Source: JBOGUF01 sp050696075
Lineage (GTDB): Bacteria > Chloroflexota > Chloroflexia > Thermomicrobiales > UBA6265
Direction: 5' to 3'
Length of the DNA stretch: 16,806 nucleotides
NCBI GenBank assembly: GCA_050696075.1
Contig: JBOGUF010000079.1
Location: forward strand, 1 to 16,806
Position numbers and translations under genes: made by a program. This document shows, piece after piece, positions 7,028 through 12,850 of the stretch. A model generated the notes under the pieces. The model saw only the letters and a list, made by a program, of their open reading frames with translations, was not told the DNA's origin and made no database searches. Numbering within the stretch: the stretch's first letter is position 1; each line of letters opens with the position of its first letter.

Positions 7028-7564
7028 TTAGCTATGGTGCGTTTCCCCGGTTGTCAGGTTCACGACGGTCACGCCTGTCAGGTGGGGCGCGTATGCCCGT
7101 GTCATCAGCGAAAAGCTCGTCGCGTCTGTGACGAACAGAAACTTGTGCGCCGCGTCGATACGAGCGAGTTTGGCAAAGTCTTTCTTGAATGCCGTGATCT
7201 GGGCTGCTCCGAGTCTGGTGCCATGATGCGGCACCGTCGTCTTGACCTCCCCTATTACTCGCTCCCCATCCAGCGTCTCCTCGTCGATATCTAACCCACT
7301 GGCGCCCTGAGGTTTGTCCGCGACGTCAAACGGTTTCATTGGGAGCGTCCGTATGAGGTAGCTCTGTGCTAGCAGGCACGACACCAGGCTCAGATCGTTA
7401 CTGTAGTTCCCTAGAATGGCCCGCATGGCGGCAAGGTGCTCGAACCAAACTTCGAGTGGCGTATCCGCGGTCGGTATGTCTCGGTGGATCGTGACCTCCC
7501 CTAGTCGTTGAAGCTTCTGACCCACGGTCTGTAGAGACTGTTTTGCTTTTTCGCTCAGTTCCAA
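7028..7564 (-). CDS. PD-(D/E)XK nuclease-like protein
   Basis: A 178-residue protein. TTG 7564 is the start because AAGGAG lies 8 bases upstream, overlapping the stop region of the dehalogenase gene. The middle holds GLDIDEETLDGERVIGEVKT: D92 (or D94) and E106-V-K108 form a convincing PD-(D/E)XK core, followed by LGAAQITAFKKDFAKL and the strand KFLFVTDATSFSLM. The N-terminal half is helical (EVWFEHLAAMRAILGNYSND). The fold is that of restriction-endonuclease-like enzymes; the exact family and target are not recognised. No methyltransferase is nearby, so a classical restriction-modification pair is unlikely here. It is tightly coupled (5-base gap) to the dehalogenase gene and followed by a UPF0175 gene, so it could be a toxin, an anti-phage effector or a solitary nuclease. 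Confidence 0.68.
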   Translation of the reverse strand: MELSEKAKQSLQTVGQKLQRLGEVTIHRDIPTADTPLEVWFEHLAAMRAILGNYSNDLSLVSCLLAQSYLIRTLPMKPFDVADKPQGASGLDIDEETLDGERVIGEVKTTVPHHGTRLGAAQITAFKKDFAKLARIDAAHKFLFVTDATSFSLMTRAYAPHLTGVTVVNLTTGETHHS

Positions 7565-7569
7565 TATCG

Positions 7570-8460
7570 TTACTCCTTGCCCTCACCTTCACCTGAAGAA
7601 CCCACAAAGAATGCGTGCAACTCCCCGTACGTCTCCTCCGGCGCCTCCTCTGCCAAATAGTGCCCACAATCCAACCCCCTCCCCCGCACGTCGTCCGCCC
7701 AGTCCCGCCAGACGGCCAACACGTCGTACCACGTCGACAGCGGACCCTGACTACCCCATAACACCAACACCGGACAGCCAATTCGCCGTTTCCCGCGATC
7801 CGCTTCGTCCATCGCGAAGTCGTAGGTCGCGCCGGCGCGGTAGTCCTCGCACATGGCGTGGATCGTCGCCGGGTCGTGAAAAGACCGCCGGTAATCGGCC
7901 AGCGCCTCTGGGGCGAAGATGTCGCGGCGACGAAGATAGAAGGCGTCCGGGTCGGCGGCGATGAGGTGTTCGGGGAGGGGTGCGGGTTGGGCGAGGAAGA
8001 ACCAGTGCCAGTACCTGAGGGCGAAGGCCATGTCGGCGCGGCGGAAGTGCTCGCCGGTCGGGAGGATGTCGAGCACCGCCAGCTTCAGCACCCGCTCCGG
8101 GTGGTCGAGCGCCATCCGGTAGGCGACGCGCCCGCCCCGGTCGTGCCCGGCGACGAAGAATCGCTCGAAGTCGAGTTGCCGCATCACCTCGACCTGATCC
8201 CGCGCCATCGCCCGCTTCGAGTACGGCTCGTGATCCGGCGTCGTCGGCGGCTTGCCGCTGTCGCCGTAGCCGCGCAAATCGGTCGCCACTACCGTAAAGT
8301 CCCGCGCCAGCCGCGGCGCGACCAGATGCCACATCGCGTGCGTTTGCGGATGCCCATGTAGCAGCAACAGCGGCGGCCCGCTCCCCCCATGCCGCACCCG
8401 GATCGTCGTCTCCCCTGTATCAATCGTCGTCAGCTCGAATCCGTCAAACATCCGTGCCAT
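7570..8460 (-). CDS. Alpha/beta hydrolase of the fluoroacetate (haloacetate) dehalogenase type
   Basis: A 296-residue cytoplasmic enzyme, ATG 8460 with AAGGA 4 bases before it. Haloacetate dehalogenases displace halide from haloacetate through an aspartyl-ester intermediate, giving glycolate. Visible features are oxyanion HGHPQT (35-40), nucleophile elbow GHDRGG with D107, carboxylate-binding R108 and R111, acid D131 (VLDI), cap-domain halide pocket H152-W153 within YWHWFF, Tyr in CEDYRAGAT (207) and base H267 (GHYLAEEAP). The WHW plus DRGGR combination is diagnostic of the FAc-DEX subgroup rather than epoxide hydrolases, which use other cap residues. Length fits the family (about 290-305). 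Activity on C-F rather than C-Cl bonds cannot be read from sequence. The TTT transporter upstream on the same strand could supply a carboxylate substrate. Confidence 0.88.
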   Translation of the reverse strand: MARMFDGFELTTIDTGETTIRVRHGGSGPPLLLLHGHPQTHAMWHLVAPRLARDFTVVATDLRGYGDSGKPPTTPDHEPYSKRAMARDQVEVMRQLDFERFFVAGHDRGGRVAYRMALDHPERVLKLAVLDILPTGEHFRRADMAFALRYWHWFFLAQPAPLPEHLIAADPDAFYLRRRDIFAPEALADYRRSFHDPATIHAMCEDYRAGATYDFAMDEADRGKRRIGCPVLVLWGSQGPLSTWYDVLAVWRDWADDVRGRGLDCGHYLAEEAPEETYGELHAFFVGSSGEGEGKE

Positions 8461-8511
8461 TTGTCCTTTTCCTCGACTCTCCCTTGAGAGTGGCGCACCC
8501 GGTCCGCATGC

Positions 8512-8557
8512 AGTCGGCTTCAGCCGACTTCCGTCACTGAGCCGTGGACTTCAGTCC
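8512..8557. repeat. Two adjacent short palindromes in the gap before the dehalogenase gene
   Basis: Stem AGTCGGCT / AGCCGACT (8512-8519, 8522-8529) closes a TC loop, and stem GGACT / AGTCC (8546-8550, 8553-8557) closes another TC loop. Both share the pattern GNCTTCAGNC. They lie between the small hypothetical gene and the dehalogenase gene on the transcribed strand and resemble dispersed intergenic palindromes. There is no T-run; a terminator or processing role is only possible. Confidence 0.5.
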
Positions 8558-8601
8558 GGGGCGGGGTCCGACGACCACCGTGTTCGCGACCATCGACGCC
8601 G

Positions 8602-8925
8602 CTAATCCACCGCCTGGCAGATCAGCACGAACTGGCTGCCCCCCGCATCAACCTCGTGCTCGCAGTGGCAGGAAAGCTCACCGCCCGTTTCGGCCAGGTC
8701 GACCAACTCTTCGCACACTTCTTCCCAATCCGGCCCCCGCCGCGCCTGTGCCGTCGGGTCGGTACACAGGGAAGCCACCCGCGCCAGCAGCCGGTCGAGT
8801 GGCAGCGTCACGCCGCGCGGATAGCTGGCCCGAAAGTCGAGCCGGTGCTCCTCGGCGCTGAACTCTAGCCGCACGTGCATCGTGCTGCGCAGGATCACAT
8901 GCTCGGCCGACGATCGAACTGGCAT
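8602..8925 (-). CDS. Hypothetical protein, about 107 residues
   Basis: The frame runs from about 8994 to a stop at 8602. I prefer ATG 8925 (MPVRSSAEHVILRSTMHVRL) because GGAG lies about 11 bases before it, while the GTG at 8994 has no ribosome binding site and is close to the heptad repeats. The protein shows alternating strands at the N-terminus (HVRLEFSAEEHRLDFRASYP), a helical DWEEVCEELVDLAETG and a C-terminal strand SQFVLICQAVD. Cysteines sit at CHCEHEVD and LICQ. No family is recognised and no membrane segment is present. It lies between tctA and the dehalogenase on the same strand, with gaps of 120 and 141 bases, so co-transcription is possible. Confidence 0.6.
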   Translation of the reverse strand: MPVRSSAEHVILRSTMHVRLEFSAEEHRLDFRASYPRGVTLPLDRLLARVASLCTDPTAQARRGPDWEEVCEELVDLAETGGELSCHCEHEVDAGGSQFVLICQAVD

Positions 8926-9002
8926 GACCAATGGATCTCCGAAGGCGAAGGACGTATCTTTCCAGCTTACGCTGGACCCACCCCCGCGGTTCACGGTAGC
9001 AA

Positions 9003-9058
9003 GCTGACGGCTGACGGCTGACGGCTAACACCGAACGCCGAACGCCTAACGCCTCGCG
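9003..9058. repeat. Heptad tandem repeats over the tctA stop codon
   Basis: Eight 7-base units run in register: GCTGACG three times (9003-9023), GCTAACA, CCGAACG twice (9031-9044), CCTAACG and CCTCGCG. The tctA stop (CTA on this strand, 9046-9048) falls inside the seventh unit, so the array covers the last codons and the 3' untranslated region of tctA. Confidence 0.75.
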
Positions 9059-10533
9059 CGTACCCGCCGTATCACCCACGGCGCCACCAGCGAGATTGCC
9101 GCCAAAATGAAGATCGTCAGCGAGATCCCGCGCGTTAGGAAAACCGAGTAGTCCCCTTGGCTGATCTGCAACGCCCGCCGGAAATGCTCCTCTGCCATCG
9201 GCCCCAGGATCGCCCCAACCACCGCCGGGGCGACCGGGATGTCGAATCGGCGCATGAGAAAGCCGAGCGCGCCGACGACGTAGAGCACGACCAAATCGAC
9301 CGTCGAGTTGCTCAGGCTGTAGGCGCCAAGCCCGGCGAAGACGAGAATCCCCGCGTACAACAGTGGCCGCGGGATCGCCAGCAGCCGCACCCAGACGCCA
9401 GCCATCGGCAGGTTCAGCACCAGCAACATCACGTTCCCGATATACAGGCTGGCAATCAGGCCCCAGACCAGATCGGGGTTCCGCTCGAAGAGGAGCGGTC
9501 CGGGATTGAGGCCGTAGCGTTGGAACGCGACCAGCATGATCGCCGCCGTCGCCGAGGTCGGCAAGCCGAGGGTCAACAGCGGCACAAGCACGCCGGCCGC
9601 CGAGGCGTTGTTTGCCGCCTCCGGTCCGGCCACCCCCTCGATCGCCCCCTTGCCGAACTCCTCCGGGTGCTTCGTGATCTGCTTCTCAATCGAGTACGAA
9701 AGGAAGGTCGGGATCTCCGCCCCGCCCGCCGGCAGGCTGCCGATCGGGAACCCGAGCGCCGTGCCTCGCAGCCACGGCTTCCAGGAGCGCCGCCATTCGT
9801 CCTTCGTCATCCAAATCGAGCCGCGCACGGGGATGATCTGGTCTTTGTCGTGACGCAGCCGCGAGGCGACCCAGAAGGTCTCCCCGACCGCAAAGAGCCC
9901 GACGGCGATGACGACGACGTCGATCCCGTCGCCCAGTTGCGGCACGCCGAAGGTGAAGCGCTGCTGGCCGGTCAACGTATCGGTCCCGACCAGCCCGATC
10001 GCCACCCCGGCGAAGAGGCTAAGGAACCCGCGCACCAGCGACCGCCCTAGTAGCGCCGTGATCGTCGTAAAGGCGAGCACGATCAGGGCAAAGTACTCGG
10101 CCGGTCCGAAGTCGAGCGCGACCTCGACCATCACCGGCGCCAGGAAGGTCAACCCGACGGTGGCGATCGTCCCGGCGACAAACGATCCGATCGCCGCCGT
10201 CGCCAGTGCCGCCGCCCCCCGCCCCCGCCGGGCCATCAAATTCCCCTCGATCGCGGTGATGATCGAGGCCGATTCCCCCGGCGTGTTGAGCAAAATCGAG
10301 GTCGTCGACCCGCCGTACATGCCGCCGTAGTAGATGCCGGCGAACATGATGAAGGCCGAAACCGGCTCCAGGTTGAAGGTGACCGGCAGCAGAAGCGCCA
10401 CCGTCAGCGCCGGCCCAATCCCCGGCAGCACCCCGACCGCCGTCCCCAGCAGCACGCCGACGAGCGCCCAGAGCAGATTCTCCGGGGTGAGCGCGACCGA
10501 GAAGCCGTTCACGAGGTCGCTCAGGGCGCCCAT
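9046..10533 (-). CDS. tctA: Tripartite tricarboxylate transporter, large permease subunit TctA
   Basis: A 495-residue integral membrane protein of the TctA family. With TctB it forms the channel that takes carboxylates delivered by the periplasmic TctC protein, driven by an ion gradient. About 12 hydrophobic segments are visible. Hallmarks are GVLLGTAVGVLPGIGP near residues 26-41, YYGGMYGGSTTSILLNTPGE (about 69-88) and the second-half repeat LTLGLPTSATAAIML. I chose ATG 10533 (MGALSDLVNGF): a longer frame to 10599 would translate the intergenic heptad repeat (AYSCRRSPVAG). No clear Shine-Dalgarno precedes 10533, consistent with the hairpin-rich gap or coupling to tctB. Solute specificity (citrate, other dicarboxylates, haloacids) cannot be deduced. 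Confidence 0.95.
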   Translation of the reverse strand: MGALSDLVNGFSVALTPENLLWALVGVLLGTAVGVLPGIGPALTVALLLPVTFNLEPVSAFIMFAGIYYGGMYGGSTTSILLNTPGESASIITAIEGNLMARRGRGAAALATAAIGSFVAGTIATVGLTFLAPVMVEVALDFGPAEYFALIVLAFTTITALLGRSLVRGFLSLFAGVAIGLVGTDTLTGQQRFTFGVPQLGDGIDVVVIAVGLFAVGETFWVASRLRHDKDQIIPVRGSIWMTKDEWRRSWKPWLRGTALGFPIGSLPAGGAEIPTFLSYSIEKQITKHPEEFGKGAIEGVAGPEAANNASAAGVLVPLLTLGLPTSATAAIMLVAFQRYGLNPGPLLFERNPDLVWGLIASLYIGNVMLLVLNLPMAGVWVRLLAIPRPLLYAGILVFAGLGAYSLSNSTVDLVVLYVVGALGFLMRRFDIPVAPAVVGAILGPMAEEHFRRALQISQGDYSVFLTRGISLTIFILAAISLVAPWVIRRVRARR

Positions 10534-10540
10534 GATCAGC

Positions 10541-10654
10541 CGACCGGCGACCGGCGACCGGCGACAGGAATACGCTGACGATCCCTCCGTGCCATCCAAG
10601 CCTCCCTCATGTTCCGCGCGCCTCCCGTGCTCCTGTCGCCGGTCGCCGGTCGCC
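10541..10654. repeat. 24-bp perfect inverted repeat made of heptads, tctB-tctA gap
   Basis: The left arm 10546-10569 lies within four tandem heptads (CGACCGG three times, then CGACAGG, 10541-10568). Its exact reverse complement is at 10631-10654, separated by 61 bases. On the minus strand the hairpin starts at the last base of the tctB stop codon and ends 12 bases before the tctA ATG. In mRNA it would form a very stable stem between the two cistrons, and might reduce or protect downstream message. Confidence 0.8.
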
Positions 10655-11178
10655 TAGTCGAGCCACCCCTCCGGCAGCCGCAGGTTCAGCCCTTCCGTGA
10701 AGCCGTAGAAGATGGCTGCCGCCAGGAGGATGGCGACGGCCGCATCGCGGGGATACCGCCGGCTGCCCATGGCGAAGGCCGCGCCGAAGAAGAGGAGGGC
10801 GCTGGCGATGATGAACCCCGCGCGTTCGATCAGCAGCAAGTAGACGGCGAGCGCGGCCGCGAGGATGCCGACCGTCGTCCAATCGGTCGGCAGCGTCGGG
10901 TCGACGTCCTCCGATTCGGTGCTCGGCCGCGCCGTCCGCCCGCTCAACGCCTCGCCTATCAGCCACAACCCGAGCGCGACCAGCCCTGCCCCGACGACGT
11001 ACGGGATGATCCGCGGCCCAACCTTGGCGTAGAGCGGCACCACCCGAATCTGCGTCGTCTGGTACACCACCAGCGCCCCAAAGGCGACCACCCCCACCGC
11101 CAGCAGCAGCTCGGCGATGGCAGCCGGCGTGAACCGTGTCGGCGTGTCCCGGTCGTTCCGAGCGACGCCCCCCGTCAT
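10654..11178 (-). CDS. tctB: Tripartite tricarboxylate transporter, small membrane subunit TctB
   Basis: A 174-residue protein with four hydrophobic segments: AELLLAVGVVAFGALVVYQT, IIPYVVGAGLVALGLWLIGE, VGILAAALAVYLLLIE plus GFIIASALLFFGAAFAMG, and AAVAILLAAAIFYGF. The FPxxxP-like and RYPRDAAVA segments with the closing LRLPEGWL are typical of TctB. It is the poorly conserved four-helix subunit that partners TctA. The start at ATG 11178 is provisional; it sits at the edge of the palindromic element, and the longer frame to 11268 (MTDGPAHRHADRGE) would be translated from repeat DNA. It is flanked by tctC and tctA in the usual C-B-A order. Confidence 0.9.
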   Translation of the reverse strand: MTGGVARNDRDTPTRFTPAAIAELLLAVGVVAFGALVVYQTTQIRVVPLYAKVGPRIIPYVVGAGLVALGLWLIGEALSGRTARPSTESEDVDPTLPTDWTTVGILAAALAVYLLLIERAGFIIASALLFFGAAFAMGSRRYPRDAAVAILLAAAIFYGFTEGLNLRLPEGWLD

Positions 11179-11248
11179 GCCGAGGTCACGAGGCATCTCT
11201 CCGCGTTCGAATTGCGGGAGAGATGCCTCCCCGCGATCGGCATGACGG
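11172..11248. repeat. Nested palindromic element, tctC-tctB gap
   Basis: The outer stem is CCGTCATGCCGA (11172-11183) with TCGGCATGACGG (11237-11248). The inner stem is GAGGCATCTCTCC (11190-11202) with GGAGAGATGCCTC (11217-11229), and the tip includes CGC/GCG and TTCGAA. The right arm recurs at 16146-16180 in inverted orientation (18 of 18 bases in its first part), so this is a dispersed element. It carries the likely tctB start codon in its end. Confidence 0.8.
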
Positions 11249-11296
11249 TGAGCTGGGCCGTCCGTCATCCTCGCCGCCCTCGCCGCGCTTGCCGCC

Positions 11297-12358
11297 CTAC
11301 ACCAACCCCAGGTCCTGCAGCACCGACGTCACCCGCTCTTGCTCCTCGGCGAGCAAGGTGGTGAAGTCGTCGCCGGTGGCGAAGTAGTCCTCCCACCCGT
11401 ACCGGGCGAGCACGTCCTGCCAGGCGGGGGTGGCGTGCATCTGCTCGACGACGGAGATGAGGCAGTTGCGGGCTTCGTCGGAGATCTCCGGCGGGGCGAC
11501 CACGCCGCGCCAGTTCGCCAGCACCACGTCGATCCCTTGCTCCGCCAGTGTCGGGATGCTCGCGATTGCCGACGGCGTGGCACTCGCGGCCACCGGAGTC
11601 GCCGCATCCGCCGGGTCGGAGGAGATCGCCAGCGCCCGCAGTTCGCCGCTTTCGATCTGCCCGGCCCACTCGCCGTAGCCGGAGACGCCGGCCGAGACCT
11701 GGCCGCCCAGGATCGCCGCGAGCGCCTCGCCACCGCCGGAGAAGGGCACGTAGTTCACCAGCGTCGGGTCAGCCCCCGCGGCCCGCGCGATCAAGCCGAC
11801 CAGCATGTGGTCGGTGCCGCCTGCCGAACCGCCGCCCCAGGAGATCGCGGTCGGGTCGGCGACCAAGGCGTCGATCAAGTCCTGCAACGTCTGGAACTCG
11901 GAGTCGGCCGGGACGACGACCACTTCCCATTCGGTCGTCAAGCTGGCGATCGGCGTCGTCTGCTCCAATGTCACTTCGGACTGGTTGAGCTGAATCGCGC
12001 CGACCATTACCAGGCCCATCATCATCAGCAGATGCTCGTTGCCCGCCTCGTCGCTGACGAGTTGGGCGAGTCCGATCGTGCCCCCGGCGCCCTCGACGTT
12101 GAAGACCTCGACCGTGCCGTCGACGACCTCGGTTTGCAAGACGGTTTGCATCTCGCGCGAGGTCGTGTCCCAACCGCCGCCCGGCGCGGCCGGCGCCATG
12201 ATCTCCAGGTTCTCGGTCGGGTAGCCCTCGATCGTACACTCGGTCGTCGCTTGAGCGGCCAATGTTGTCGTGGACAACGACACGCTGCCGAGCGTCATCG
12301 ACGCCGAACCGACCAGAGCCGCCACCAGGACCACGGCGAACAATCGCGGCGTTCGCAT
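11297..12358 (-). CDS. tctC: Tripartite tricarboxylate transporter substrate-binding protein TctC (Bug family)
   Basis: A 353-residue periplasmic/extracytoplasmic solute-binding protein. ATG 12358 is chosen because GAGGAG lies about 8 bases upstream and a signal peptide follows at once: RTPR, then a hydrophobic core FAVVLVAALVGSASMTLG, with likely cleavage near LAAQA (about 34-36). No lipobox is seen. The frame extends upstream to 12496 without a plausible start. The family motif IMAPAAPGGGWDTTSREM is at about residues 53-70, followed by TVEVFNVEGAGGTIGLAQL and, later, ISWGGGSAGGTDHMLVGLI and the second-lobe VNYVPFSGGGEALAAILGGQ. Bug proteins bind carboxylates through water-bridged contacts. 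It is first in the tctCBA operon; ligand unknown. Confidence 0.94.
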   Translation of the reverse strand: MRTPRLFAVVLVAALVGSASMTLGSVSLSTTTLAAQATTECTIEGYPTENLEIMAPAAPGGGWDTTSREMQTVLQTEVVDGTVEVFNVEGAGGTIGLAQLVSDEAGNEHLLMMMGLVMVGAIQLNQSEVTLEQTTPIASLTTEWEVVVVPADSEFQTLQDLIDALVADPTAISWGGGSAGGTDHMLVGLIARAAGADPTLVNYVPFSGGGEALAAILGGQVSAGVSGYGEWAGQIESGELRALAISSDPADAATPVAASATPSAIASIPTLAEQGIDVVLANWRGVVAPPEISDEARNCLISVVEQMHATPAWQDVLARYGWEDYFATGDDFTTLLAEEQERVTSVLQDLGLV

Positions 12359-12498
12359 GCTCCGTTCTCCTCTCCGGCCACGGTCCCGGATCAGACCGCG
12401 GCGCTGTCGCGGAAACCGCGCAAACCACCACCCGTGGGAACGGCGGTCGGTGTGCAAGTCCCATACCACCGGCCCCGCTCGCCCGCGCTGCGACAAGA

Positions 12499-12512
12499 GT
12501 GACCCGGATCAC
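12499..12512. promoter_or_regulatory. Near-palindrome in the tctC/cyclase intergenic region, possible operator
   Basis: GTGACCCGGATCAC is symmetric except for one base pair. It lies 140 bases before tctC and before the divergent ORF at 12596. A second short palindrome, ATCATGAT, follows at 12518-12525. Position suits a regulator of the uptake operon or of both directions. No -35/-10 pair could be assigned with confidence in 12359-12595. Confidence 0.25.
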
Positions 12513-12595
12513 TTTATCATCATGATCGTGCTATCGTCGCTAGGAGAAACGGCCCATTTGCCGATCGCCGTCCATTCCTTACAATCATCGAAGCA

Positions 12596-12850
12596 ATGAG
12601 CCAATGGTCGTGCAGCGCCGACCCCGCTCATCGGAGAGCCGGTTCGGCTAGGAACGGCGGCGTCGTGGCTTTGGCGGCTCGGTGGCCGCGATGGAGCGGT
12701 CTCCTCAACTCCCTTGGCGGCATGGCGGCCGCCACGGCCCTGGCGATCCCGCGGGGTGCGATCGACCGTGTCATCGACGACGCGGTTTTGCTCATCGTGC
12801 CTGCCCTCGCCGTCTGGCGTGGCAGCCGGTCAGAGGCCGCACCGCCGTGA
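12596..12850 (+). CDS. Small putative membrane protein overlapping the GGDEF gene
   Basis: An 84-residue frame, MSQWSCSADPAHRRAGSARN onward, with hydrophobic stretches LLNSLGGMAAATALAIP and DDAVLLIVPALAVW (about 65-78). The stop overlaps the GTG start of the diguanylate cyclase gene (GTGA, 12847-12850), a typical sign of translational coupling and the main reason to believe the frame is used. The ribosome binding site before ATG 12596 is weak; internal ATG 12722 (MAAATALAIPRGAID) is another possible start. No family recognised. It could be a membrane partner, a leader ORF, or a detached N-terminal membrane part of the cyclase. Confidence 0.45.
   Translation: MSQWSCSADPAHRRAGSARNGGVVALAARWPRWSGLLNSLGGMAAATALAIPRGAIDRVIDDAVLLIVPALAVWRGSRSEAAPP

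Noticed and set aside
9003..9058. CRISPR array
   Set aside because: Units are 7 bases in direct tandem with no spacers; no cas genes in the window.
9157..10050. Long plus-strand frame opposite tctA
   Set aside because: Arg/Asp/Pro-rich composition without recognisable motifs; it is the antisense of a well-supported permease and a common artefact of high GC.
10534..10599. N-terminal extension of TctA to 10599
   Set aside because: It would translate the inverted heptad repeat; family homology starts at MGALSDLVNGF.
11339..12502. 387-codon plus-strand frame opposite tctC
   Set aside because: Antisense shadow of a clear substrate-binding protein; biased composition and no ribosome binding site.
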